From NCBI GenBank assembly GCA_964030475.1, contig CAXIPT010000002.1:13521267-13585266 (forward strand): DNA of 64,000 nt. The letters run 5' to 3'. The translations under genes were made by a program, and so were the position numbers. This DNA comes from Tethya wilhelma. Lineage: Eukaryota; Porifera; Demospongiae; Tethyida; Tethyidae. Under the pieces are notes generated by a model. It did no database searches and was not told the origin of the DNA. It saw only the letters and a program-made list of their open reading frames with translations. This document shows, piece after piece, positions 46,190 to 57,133 of this stretch. How positions within the stretch are numbered: the stretch's first letter is position 1; every line of letters begins with the position of its first letter.

Positions 46190-46265
46190 TTTAGTAACAA
46201 ACACACACACAAACAGACAAAATGACTACCACAATCCTCTACACATGTTAACATGTCAAGGCTTA
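46190..46265 (+). repeat. Dispersed repeat tail, copy A
   Basis: A CAGACAAAATGACTACCACA stretch followed by ATCCTCTACACATG and AAGGCTTAATGA matches 49441-49515 with scattered differences. Both look like the end of one repeat family. Confidence 0.6.
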
Positions 46266-46633
46266 ATGATGAAGAGTTAAGCAAGCAAGCCACGGGGTAT
46301 ATTCATACCAATGCTTTCAAGAAGAGTACATCAAACATGACGACACGTGCATTTTGTTCGTGGGTGAATGATGAATTGTTCTGTTCGAGTTTTCTTGAAC
46401 CTGGTGTTCCTTGGAAAATATCTGTCGAGGTGGCCAGAAGGTGGCTGCACAAAATGGGGTTTGAAGTAAAAAGGATCACCAAAGGGATTCATACTAATGG
46501 GTATGAGAGAGAAGACGTTATTCACGACAGAAAAGAGTTTCTAAAGAAAATGACAGCACTAGGATTCCTCTATCAATCAAGTGCACATTTCACAGAATGG
46601 AACAAAATACACAGAAATGCACTAGGCAGCTAG
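46256..46633 (+). pseudogene. DDE transposase N-terminal fragment
   Basis: The frame contains VARRWLHKMGFEVKRITKGI, then GYEREDVIHDRKEFLKKM. This is the helix-turn-helix to linker region (GF-x-Y/V...KKG-x-Y-x-DGHEREDVV-x-YR) of the same NPIE-type DDE transposase group as 9413-10320. The similarity ends around residue 110 and the frame closes at 46633; the catalytic domain is absent. Confidence 0.65.
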
Positions 46634-47199
46634 AGTAAAACCGATATTACATCTATCGTAAAATACTTCAAATTAAATATACATGGTGTATTTGTGTTAC
46701 GATAGACTATATGGTATGATTTTTCATTGCACAACTTTATTGGAAATGAATGTGCTAAAAGAAAACGAGCATCTTCTGATTGTTCAGAACCTGACAACAA
46801 GAACCCTGCCTGCATGTTAAAGTTAAAACACTAAGGGGCTTGTCACGATTTACCATCAGGAGTATTTATGACCAGAAGGTAATCCTTGTGTACCTGACAT
46901 AGGTACATGTATGTGCTTCTATGACACAATCTCAAGTTGCCCTGGTGAGTGTACCACGTCTTTCAATACCAAAAAGTGAAGTTAGCAAAAGGCACTGAGC
47001 TGCAGATAGTCGCCCATTGTGCATGACACAAACTACTGCCTCACACACTTTCGCAGCCACATGTCAATATCGTTTCCAATTTAATTAGGCGTCACCTGAA
47101 AACAATTCGCTTCCAAAAAGGCGCCTCTAATTGGAACCGTAATTATAATTGTGGTCGGGGCTAAACAGCGCCTATATTAGAAAGTTAAGTTATAATTTT

Positions 47200-47700
47200 A
47201 AGACCAAGGACAGCCCTCGGCCCTCGAATGGACGTTTAGAGGCTCAGCATATTGCCAGCTCATATGAGATTCCAACAAAATCAAGCAGCTCTTGGCCAAG
47301 GGCTAACAAAGACGACAATTTCCATGATGTCATCTGGACTGATGAATGTAGTGTCCAAATGGAGTCACATCGAAGGCATTGCTGCAGAAAAATTGGAGAG
47401 GCACCAAGAAACAAACCATGGTATGTGTATGAGCATGAGAAGCCATTGTATTTTTTTTAACCACAAATACTGTATGGTTTCTCTACAGAGCTAAACACCC
47501 TACTAAAGTCCATGCATGCATGGGCAGAGATCAGCTGGAGAGGAAGTACTGAATATGTATATTTGAGGGGAAGATGAATGCCCCCTTGTTCATCAAAATA
47601 TTATGTACTACCCTCTTGCCATTCGTTCGAACAATCTTTGCAGATGGGCACAGCTTTATGGGCAATGAAGAACTGTACATGTAATAAGGATTCTGCTGAA
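47200..47700 (+). pseudogene. Tc1/mariner transposase fragment
   Basis: DNFHDVIWTDECSVQMESHR carries the first catalytic Asp (WTDE). After a TAA and frame changes, HPTKVHAWAEISWRGST, then MNAPLFIKILCTTLLPFVRT and FADGHSFMG follow to about 47670, the expected order toward the second Asp. The N-terminal DNA-binding part and the third acid are not seen. It is inactive. Confidence 0.75.
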
Positions 47701-49059
47701 CTGCAGAGGTGAATTCTGAAGTATATTATCACTCATTACATCATTGGTAATTAATGTTGTTTGTATGTATGTTCTGGTGATCACCACATTGCTGTTCTGA
47801 TTATACTACAGGTGAACACTCAATTTTATTAACAGAAATGGAAAAGGGGGTTGTGTCAGCATTTGATGCTGTATCAAACAGGTTACTACTATACATCAAA
47901 ATACCTTAAATTTTCCAAATAAAGCCCACCATACACAGCTTTGGAGCCAGAAATCAGAAAGGAAATAGATCATAGTAGTACATGTATAATTATATACAAG
48001 CTGTAGTTAACACTGGTCCAATTCCCTTACTCCCAAACTGACCTATCAAAATCTACCTAGTGACACTATAAAAGATGTACACCAGACTTTCATGTCAGTT
48101 TCCAGTTTCAAAGGAGCAGAGGTCAAAGCTTCAATCAATGGCAATATAATTCTTGGACTCACCAGGCAACATGTCAAGAATCTCTCACTCTCAGTCATCA
48201 TCCTCAGGCAATGTCATCAATGTTGAATGATGTCATTGCCAATTTGTGAAGCAAGCCACTTTACATTTAGAAAGACGACCATAAGGGATGAAGATTAACT
48301 GTTGCGAATGTTGAAAACAAGCTCCGGTTTAAATACGGAGTGAAACTTACATGGAAAGGTAAGCCAACACAGGCAATTGGTAACCAAACAACTACTAGTG
48401 GTGGTGTAGAACACCAAATCATAGTATTGGAATTAATCTGAAGCTGGATATACTGACTTCCATGAATCAATACGTTTAATTACAAACAAACTAATTATTG
48501 CCTATCTGCTAGCATACCTATAACAGGGATGCAACATTTGCAATGAGAATTAAAATTTAATTCCTCTAGAAACCTCATACTTGACTGAAAGAGATTGTCA
48601 TTGGACAAGAACCTACTGACAATGGACAAGAGAACTCAATAACATAAATAGGAATACCAATCAAAACAACTATGTCAACAAGCTATATATTTGCACCGCA
48701 CCTGACATGTGTGGTGGACACCCTGGAAGGTTATATATATACCCAAAATAGCTACATAATCGTATTATACATAGAGGAAGAAACTTTACCAAGACTTTGA
48801 AGAAACGCCTGCAAGAGACATTTCGAGACATCAAATGAAATACAGAGAAACAATGAAGGCACCGATGGTGCATAAGCCTCGGCGCACTCAACTATACTAG
48901 CACACTTATATGCATACACAGTGTAACTTGAGTGTAACATAACTCATATCACTGAAAACTTCAAAACTACAGGCTATGATGCATCTAGTGGCCAGCATAG
49001 CTAACACGGCTGTGGTGAAGCAGCATATGTCACAGACTATAAACCAGATGAGCTCTGCT
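47701..49059. other. No supported gene
   Basis: AT-rich with short frames only. Confidence 0.4.
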
Positions 49060-49135
49060 ATAGCTGCTGCAAAGTCTAGCACTGCATGAGCTGGGCCTCA
49101 CTGAGTAAGAGCCTAGTACTGTGACCACTGAGCTA
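49060..49135 (-). repeat. Possible tRNA-derived SINE piece
   Basis: On the minus strand, TAGCTCAGTGGTCACAGTAC fits a tRNA A box (TRGCNNAGYNGG). The downstream B box is not convincing, so this is a fragment at best. Confidence 0.35.
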
Positions 49136-49254
49136 TAATGATCTAGCTTGTGTAAAGTCTTTGCATGCCCTATATGCTTACATAGAAAGCAGACAGCCAT
49201 GCATGCAAAGAGCCATGCAGCATTGCACCGGGCTCAGCAACACAAATTCTAGAT

Positions 49255-49515
49255 AACGCACACCAAATTAGTAGGCGTGGTCTCGAAGCTAAGCGCTCAA
49301 AGAAGCACAAAAGCCTCAAAACTCAAGAACTACAGTGTTTTGGACAGCAAAAAATATATTTTTACAAGATCATTCAGAGTTATGAACGTAAGTACCATCA
49401 ATTTTGTCGCTAGAGTTGTCTTTCTTGAGATTTCGATGGGACAGACAGACAGACAGACAGACAAAACGACTACCGTAACCCTCTGCACGTGCTACGCACG
49501 CGCCGAGGCTTAATG
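49255..49515 (+). repeat. Dispersed repeat with (GACA)n, copy B
   Basis: A GC-richer stretch with a (GACA)n run at about 49441-49462 followed by AAAACGACTACCGTAACCCT, CTGCACGTGCTACGCACGCG and CCGAGGCTTAATGA. The end matches 46190-46265. A family of this style, closing with GACA repeats, suggests a non-autonomous element. Confidence 0.55.
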
Positions 49516-50227
49516 AGGAGAAACATTCACCTGGCTGTGGCAGTCTGTAGGGTGTATTTATTGCAGTCCTGTGAGAGTCTACCAGAGTTTATACTTTGCA
49601 GGCAAAAAGGCAACAAAGTAAGTGCACTAATCATGTACAATGGGCCAAAAGCCATCACTGCATGTACAGAAGAGTCATTTAAAAATATTTCACATTTGCA
49701 GCTTATAAGCTGGCCAGCTTGCAGCAATTGTACACCATGACATGCATATACAAGAATATACTGCATCAATTAATTTTCATCGCTATCGATTAGGCCGTGT
49801 GAATTACTTGTTTATCATCCCTATCCATCCTGTAATCACCATCCATTCATACATTTTTTGATGTGGATATTACCATATATCAGGTTTTAAACGCAAGTGA
49901 TAAATAATTGATGCGAGTTTCTGCAACATTCGCAAAAATAAAATGCAATGTAATGAACTAAAATAAATGCGAACTTTGATTCTGAAACGTGTGATTCTTG
50001 AACTCAAGAACATGTACACAGAGTATGTGGTACATATGAAAATCAATTTGAGTGTTACACTGAAGAATTAGTATTTTAAACCAATAAACCTAGTTCCTTC
50101 TCCTGATCAAGTACAACTACCAGCTAGTGAAGCTCTCAATATACGTGGATGACATTGTATTCGGTGCTTATGGTGAGGACAAGTAAGCTGCCTGTAAACT
50201 GTTGGTGAAGCAGCAAGTGCTATTGGA

Positions 50228-50394
50228 GGGAATAAAATTTGGCGGATTGTCAGAAATTTTATTATGTTTGGTGGATTTTATTTTAGCAGTAGCACACGGA
50301 GCAATACACGTATTCCATATGTGCGTGTGCAAAAATGACTGTCTTGCCAATTTAATATTGACAGATCTTACCAAACTGCTAATCCACCAAATTT
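50228..50394. mobile_element. MITE-like element, ~165 bp
   Basis: AAAATTTGGCGGATTGTCAG at the left and, inverted at the right, AAAATTTGGTGGATTAGCAG. 17 of 20 positions match. No frame inside. Confidence 0.65.
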
Positions 50395-50529
50395 TTGTGT
50401 TATATATGGTATACCTTAGTCTTGCCAACATTTGCTCCTCCCATACACTCTGCATCGGCGGAGCAAATGTGAGTGTGTAGCTTCGTGAGACTAACGACAC
50501 CTTACTGACTCTGGGTGATATTCATGTGA

Positions 50530-51476
50530 TTTCACAGGGTCAGTGATCAACTTCTCCAAGAGTCATTTTGAACATGAGCTAAAAACAATGTTTGGTGAGA
50601 AGAGTCAAATATTCAGGTCAGTAGACACGTACCACTTTAGTCCATGTGAATAATCATTATTTATTTATTTGTGTGGAGCAACTACAGCTAAAATACACGG
50701 GTGCACACTCAAGCAAGGAGCAGTAATGCTATTGGGGACAGATGAGTGCAAGGTTCCCTACTTTGGTCTTGTCCAGGAGATATTTGTGGACAATAGAGAA
50801 GTGTATGTTGGACTGGAAGCAGCAGATACTTGCTACTATTGCACACATACCAACTCATGGATTGTTAAATCCACAGAGAAACTCAATGTTGTAAAATATA
50901 ATGGAGAGACTTTGACTTGGCCTAGAGAAATAATAAACGCATTATCAATTAACCCTCAAATATTCAATTTAGTATGTACTGTTTCTAACCGCAATTGTTA
51001 CCCATATCTACCAATTCATCTTTAATCAATGTGTACACCTAACTCAGCTACAATTTACAGTTGCTATTGGCAGACCATTTTCTAACAGTTCAAAGGCTGT
51101 AGGCGTTTCATTCCCTAGCTAAGATACACCACATGGCAGGCCACAGTTCAATGAAGTGCATGCATATGGTATGTGGAGTGCATGGAGGAAAGTAACAGTT
51201 ACTGTTGAACATTGACAAAAGAGATACTCTGATGGATGTAGTACCTGTGTATGAAGGTGCACCTGTAAGTTGCTCAGTCATAGAAACATGATGCAACTAT
51301 TATTTTAAAGCGAGAAAATTTATTGCATACAGAATGTATTTGAAACAGACGATCATGATGAAGAAGTGCTTGTAATGGACATAAGGAATTACAACGACCA
51401 AGAACAAGACAATGAGAATGCTTATAGAGAATACTTATTTAAAATGAACATAAATCTTAATGATGCCAATAAATAA
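50530..51476 (+). pseudogene. Second CACTA-type transposase, C-terminal remnant
   Basis: 50669-51030 reads HGCTLKQGAVMLLG, PYFGLVQEIFVDNREVYVGL and CYYCTHTNSWIV. This is the small beta-rich C-terminal module of animal CACTA transposases, in which a pass like 'G-x-V-x-L...FG-x-I-x-x-I-x-V' precedes an acidic tail. Compare [20 protein letters not shown] in the intact protein at 32563. An upstream exon-like piece at about 50540-50613 (INFSKSHFEHELKTMFGEKS) and a last exon 51333-51476 (acidic, ending at TAA with AATAAA overlapping) flank it. Phases between the first two pieces do not close, so it is probably decayed. No other transposase exons are seen upstream. Confidence 0.5.
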
Positions 51477-51780
51477 TAAAGAACCAACCCATATGGTTAC
51501 ATCATATCCTTCATTCATCACCCGACCACGTGTACACTATAACTCTTGGTGTTTGTCATTGATTTTGATCATCCATGACTATATTAGCAATTATATTGTA
51601 ACTTTTTTGAGCACATTCAAATCTGTAATGCATATATAGTAACTTTCAAGGTTCTCTCTGCATGCATATCATGCATTACTTCATGAGGAAGGGCTGAGTG
51701 CGTTGTTATGACAATAACGCGTTAATTTGATTAATATTCACCTTGCACGTGTAGTGTTAGTGCACCAAGCTACAAGAACA

Positions 51781-52341
51781 ATGCCTCAAGAACAGAAGAA
51801 GCTATATCTCCTTTTGACTTACCCAAGTCTCATTCCATTTCTGATGCAAGTAATCAGACTGTTTGATACCTTTCAACAGTGGAGGAGCTCTCAGCAAATG
51901 TCCATACATGCTGCCACAAACGGTAACATAAATGGTGATACCCTTCAGGACACAGCTGAAGGACAAGGTAGGGATCTTCAGTATATATACATGTTAACTG
52001 TTATAATAGATTTTGAGTTTTCTTCATCCTTATTGTGTTAACATTTATTAAAAATAATTGTTAATTTTACAGTAAATCATTGTACATTGTCAACAAACTC
52101 ATGTAGGTAGCGATGAAGAGTCATCAGTCACTAGTGAAATTTCTGCCGAACAAATCTCTGATGCAATTAGCGGTATGTCAGCAACAGGAATTGCATTGTC
52201 TTGTTAATTTCATTGTTGTAACTAACTGCAGATAAGAGTGATGACGATGAAAATGATCACTCAAGGGTGACTAGTACTAGTGATGATTCAGCTGCAGAGT
52301 TGCATGAACCTCCATGCAAGAAACCATGCCATGGTTTATAA
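51781..52341 (+). CDS. Small acidic-tailed protein, 3 exons, unknown
   Basis: Exons 51781-51967, 52107-52172 and 52232-52341 join in phase to 120 aa (MPQEQKKLYLLLTYPSLIPF...). All borders are GT-AG. The first ~40 residues are hydrophobic and helical (LLLTYPSLIPFLMQVIRLFD), followed by a Ser/Asp/Glu-rich tail and a short basic end PCKKPCHGL. No family is recognised. It lies just downstream of the CACTA-type remnant on the same strand and could be the remnant's second gene or an independent gene. Clean splice phases over three exons make chance unlikely. Confidence 0.5.
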
Positions 52342-54064
52342 ACAATGACATTATGTAATTTCTACTCCTGTTATCATAATATACCAATTATCATTCACAT
52401 TATTATTCAAAATACTGCTAATATATTATTGTCATGAATTGCACTGATTAGGCATACAATCATAGCAATGTTTGCAGTAAAGCTGGTTGCCATCTAGAGC
52501 AAGTGCATACTTGTGGGGGTTTTTTTGTACATGACCACTTTCAACTTGTTCTTGCCATGTAGGGTCTAATTATGGTGTCTTGCAGACATCTTTTATTCAT
52601 TGACTTCTTATGTAGTGCTCAGTGATAAGTTAAGGAGTCCCAGTGTTATTCCTGCATAAAGTAGGTTTGAGGGAAAATTTAGGCTTTGGTCCGATAGATC
52701 CACTTATTTCGCCAGCGAAAGCTCACTAACACTGTTACAGTTAGCATAGTCTGACAATAGATATTACTGACCTGGCTTCCCTTTAAATCGCATGATATTC
52801 ACGTCTTTAGGACTCTTAGGTAGCTTCAGACTTGCGTGGACATAGCCCGGGCAGTCTTTCCTTTTTAACTGGAAAATTAGTCACATGCACACGTCCATGA
52901 TCAGTGCACACACCCCCACTGGCACCATAGCACTGTTACGTGTTGCAATTGGTAGCACTTGAATGCTACAGTAGCACCATCTGTGAAGTTAACACCAGGT
53001 TTGGTGTATCCATGTACCCATTAACAGTTTTAAAAAAGTTTAGCACTGTATGATTTGCCATTATAGCACTATACTTGTGTTACAGTAACATTTTCAATGT
53101 CAAGACTACACTGATAGGTAGCAGTAGCACTATTTGTGCTATGATAACACTGGTAGGTTTGTGCTAGTGTGGCACCTATATTGCTGACATTACACCACAC
53201 TTGGAAATGACCCATTTGTCACCACTGTGGAACTGAAGACTGGTTGAGAGATGAGGGTACCCACTACCCAGTGTGTGAGGCTTATTTGAGCCAGAAAAAA
53301 AGGCTCTTGTGCCGAAGAGATCAAAGTGAAACTTTTGACTTGTATTAGACTTTTGTAGACGGTGACTTTTTGTTTGTGTTTCATGTACTGTACATGTGAG
53401 CGTGTTTTTGCACACTTTTCATAGGAAGTGAAACAATAAATACTGTTAAAAATAAAAACAAATGCGTCTTCCATCCCCAATTTTCAAATATACAGTTGAA
53501 TGATAGACAGAAAACATGGCCTGAGTGGTGTTTGAGGTTTGAGTTCACTAACACTATGTGATATTATACTAATAGAGATTAACCGAGTTAACCAGAGTTA
53601 ACGGATTCTGTTGTGGGTAGCTTTGAGCACGTGCAGTAGTCATTTGCTACTACGAGGCTGCCGGTGGACTACTAGCTAAGTGACCTGTGGGCTTATTCCA
53701 ACCACTTGCGAGTTTCCTCCATTTAAGGAGGTGGTCCATTTTTAGCTAGTTCTCCCCTAACTTCTATTGGGGTGATTGCGTCATCTGGGGGAGGTATTCA
53801 CCTTGCCCCCAATCAGTAGGGCACCGGGGGCGTGGCCAATCGCACTATCGCTCTTGGTTGCCCTACAACACTTTGCCCACAAATTAGCTATACTGATCAT
53901 GTACAATTACAGAGTTTGATAGCATGCGATTGGAAGAATGGAAGTTAAAGAAGCTATAAATTGCAATGGCTGAATATCTTATCAGGAGCTTATGATCTAC
54001 TATTGTTTTTGCAATGTTACGTAGTATAACTTTGTTTTATTTCGCACTACTGCAGGAGCCAATC
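52342..54064. other. Intergenic with a TAGCAC cluster
   Basis: No gene supported. TAGCAC / GTGCTA words crowd 52925-53167 (separate entry). Confidence 0.4.
52925..53167. repeat. TAGCAC repeats, possible CACTA subterminal region
   Basis: TAGCAC(T) or its complement occurs at least eight times. The stretch ends GGTTTGTGCTAGTG, which read inversely begins CACTAGCACAAACC, a plausible CACTA right terminus. A matching left end was not found in the window. Confidence 0.4.
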
Positions 54065-54070
54065 CTAACA

Positions 54071-54919
54071 CAGGGTTCTCCCTAAAGAGTGTTAGCGTGG
54101 TACTGCGCCACGCTGGTAGCAATACAAGTCAGCAGGTTAAAGTTCATTGATTAATGGTAGTGCTCTAATTAAACAAACGAAAAATTTTCAATTGCCACGT
54201 GTTTGTAATTGTGAACATTCAAACGCCTTGAAGAATGAGTCAGTCAAGGCTGTCAGACTACTTTAGAGCAGGAGAAAAACGACCTCATGCTATTGATAGT
54301 GATTCTCAAGAAGCAGAAGTAAGTGACAATGAATCTGAAGAGATTACACAAAAAGAATCATGCGGCATTTCTACTACTAGTACTGTCACGAGTTCAAAGT
54401 CTAAACACAAGCAAGAAAAGTAGGAATCTCAGTGGGAGAATGAATTCTCTTGGGTTTTTCTTGAAGATGGTGGTATGTACTGTAAATTATGTAAGCGATT
54501 TAACACAAGAAATGAGAGAGAAGAGAGTTAAAACTCAACTAAGGAATCGTATGACTACATCTACATTAGACAATCTTATGAGAATTTGAATTGAAGGAGC
54601 CCCATTGGAGGACTTTGATTTTAACACTGCAGTAGATACCTGGTCTAAACTCAGAAACAGAAGACTCAAAGTATAGAGTAATAAATTGTTTAGAACATGC
54701 AAGACAATTAATTTTGAGTATTAAAATTTGATGCAAATCATTGAATATAATTGCAAAAATAAGGTCCTAGAATGCACCAGAACTGCTATCGGGGACACTA
54801 AAAATGCAAAAATTTCTGGGGGAGCATGCCCCCAGACCCCCCTAGAAGGGCTGTGTGCTTTGTGCACACAGGACTCAACCTTCATACCACTCTGAAAAAA
54901 ATTTCTAGGGAGAACCCTG
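54071..54919 (+). mobile_element. hAT-like element with 6-bp target duplication, 849 bp
   Basis: Left end CAGGGTTCTCCCTAAAG at 54071; the right end, inverted, reads CAGGGTTCTCCCTAGAAATT from 54919. CTAACA occurs directly on both sides (54065-54070 and 54920-54925). hAT subgroups with 6-bp duplications are known. The interior has the start of a TTF-type hAT transposase and, near 54819-54850, a GC-rich GGGGGAGCATGCCCCC hairpin. Confidence 0.85.
54235..54600 (+). pseudogene. hAT transposase N-terminal remnant (TTF finger)
   Basis: MSQSRLSDYFRAGEKRPHAI opens an acidic Ser-rich leader. After a TAG at 54421-54423, WENEFSWVFLEDGGMYCKLC and KRFNTRNEREE follow, the beginning of the TTF/BED-like zinc finger that precedes hAT transposases of the ZMYM/DUF4371 kind. 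A frame change and stops end it, and the catalytic domain is deleted. It lies inside the 849-bp element, which is therefore an internally deleted derivative. Confidence 0.7.
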
Positions 54920-55147
54920 CTAACAATCCAGTTTCTAAGGTTTGTGATGTGATTGGCTAGATGCTTTAAAGTCACTGAGACGGTATTGGGTGAAACACTT
55001 CCATGGATGGGACAAGTACACCATTGTCCATAATAGAATCAGACATGAGGAATAACAGAGACAGCAATCTATGTAGAATGTCCAACGCAACAAATTAACT
55101 GGCCATTTCTAAGGATGATCAAGTAGGTATGTACACACCATGTGAGC

Positions 55148-55604
55148 AATAGTCCTTTTCGTTATACGTTACGAGGAATGCAATTAATGCGAAATGAATT
55201 ACTAGCTACATCCGTAGTCGATTTACACCCCACCCACCAAAGTTTTTCCATTGCTCCAATACAAAATTTGCAATATTCACGCGTGCATATGCTGGCACAT
55301 ATACCGAATATTCTAAAACAGCGAAGATCATGTAAAACTGCAGTCTTTTGGCTACATCATGGAAGTTGTTCCGTACAGTCTGAGTTATCTACCACAGAGT
55401 TACAAGTGCTTGAAATTGAAGACTTTTATCAGGCAAATAATGTAGTTACTGAGATATACAATTTGCCAAGCCAGCTAGATTTGGTGCTCTATTACATCAC
55501 AAACTCGAGTACAGCAGTAAAAACGCTTGTTCAACTCCGGATGTAGCCTGTACGTTTAATCAATGACGCAATGTATTCTTTTGCTTATAACGAAAAGGTC
55601 TATT
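55148..55604. mobile_element. MITE-like element, 457 bp, 19-bp inverted ends
   Basis: AATAGTCCTTTTCGTTATA at 55148 and, inverted at 55604, AATAGACCTTTTCGTTATA: one mismatch in 19. The interior holds a 134-codon frame (55142-55546) without a recognised domain, probably accidental. Target duplication unclear. Confidence 0.75.
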
Positions 55605-56087
55605 ACACTATTGAGGCTCTGCTATTAAGGGATCCCATATGAATACTATCTTTGAAAGTGTGCACTATGAGATAATACCAGTACCTCAAGTTGTTTGTAT
55701 CCTCTGCTCTAGGCAGTTGAGGCAAGCCCAACCAACACCCACTATGCAGCATTGAGGCAATATTCTGCAATAATGTTGCAGTGGGTGTGGCTTTATTCAT
55801 GTAATCATCCGTTATTACAGTTACAGAACATGTTGCTTGGAGGAGAAAGCCTTTCAACTTCTTGCAACATGGTTTTGACAATACCACTTTTTGTAGATTA
55901 AATTTCATGTTGAATAAATTTTCGTAACATCACCATACTACGCAGGCTCACCCACTATTTTGAAACAGGAGTGTTTTAATTTTATGTGTTTGGTTACGGG
56001 CTACCGTTTGCTCATGAATATTTTAATGAGCACGCGTAGTTATTTTAGTGCGGAGCAAACCGCAACTTGTGCAAAACTGTTGGCATG

Positions 56088-56412
56088 ATTTTTTGGCGTC
56101 AGTTTTTTTCCAAAGTATTCCGCGTGTGACCGTATAAAGTGGCTCTTTTTAACCGGATTGTATGTGGGCAGGGCCAGATCTAAAAAGAAATTTGACAGCA
56201 CGTTCAACGACAGAGAAACGGCAGCTTTTGTCTTCGCTTCTGCTACAGAATCACGACAAGAAGTAAGTTTGAGCTACCATTTTTTTCATACTATAAGAAA
56301 GAGAAGCCAACCGAATAGATTTGGCCCTGCAGAGAGTTGGAAATAAGCGTCTAACGCTCCCATAGTCGATCTGGAACATTGCCTCTTGAAATAAACTGAC
56401 GCCAAAAATTTT
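56088..56412. repeat. Inverted repeat, ~325 bp span
   Basis: ATTTTTTGGCGTCAGTTTTT at 56088 faces its near reverse complement AAATAAACTGACGCCAAAAA at 56389. This could be the ends of a small DNA element. Confidence 0.55.
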
Positions 56413-57015
56413 TGGCTACTCCTTCTGTTGGTATCTCTGAGTGTAGTAAGCCTGCTGAGGTTGTCTTTTCGCTGTTTAGGCCTGAAAGTTAAAAAGAATA
56501 ACTGTCTAAGCTGTTTAAAATTTGGCAGGAAATTGCTGCAGTAATTTGCCAAAAAGAAACTTTTTATTTTTGCTCATTAAATATTCATTACAGAATGTAC
56601 CCCGTAACCTTAATATTTTCATACTTACAGCTACTACGAAAATTTATCGACTACAAACAAAACTTGCACAATTTAAGTTATACACTGTGAAACAATATTG
56701 CACAGTGTATGGTTTATTACTGTCAATTCTCAGGAGGTATGACACAAGTACGCTTTCCTCCAAAAAGAATTTCAGATTACCTCTGTTAGTTGGTCCACAG
56801 TCATCACTAACTTATGTAGTACACGACCAAGGTATCAAATATAGCTTATCTAAATCTATGAAGAATTTGTGCTTCAATCACAAATAGTTCTTTATCAAAT
56901 TGTAGAGCAAAATCTTTGCTTTTTCATGATCTACAGTGGTTTGACAGCAATACTTGTTTCCCCGCAAAACATGTAAATTTTGGACCATATGTTCAAACAA
57001 CATAAGAAATTCAAA

Positions 57016-57133
57016 CCACACTAGAAAATGCCCCACTATATAGTAATATCATAGATCAGAATTTTTTGCTACCACACTAGAAAATGCCCCACTATAATAT
57101 TATAGTAATATCATAGATCAGAATTTTTTGCTA
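57016..57133 (+). repeat. 56-bp tandem duplication
   Basis: CCACACTAGAAAATGCCCCA starts at 57016 and again at 57072, each followed by the same CATAGATCAGAATTTTTTGC end; the second copy has a short extra TATTATAG. Confidence 0.9.

Noticed and set aside
55142..55546. 134-codon frame inside the 457-bp MITE
   Set aside because: No domain, starts outside the inverted end, and the element is otherwise non-coding in style.
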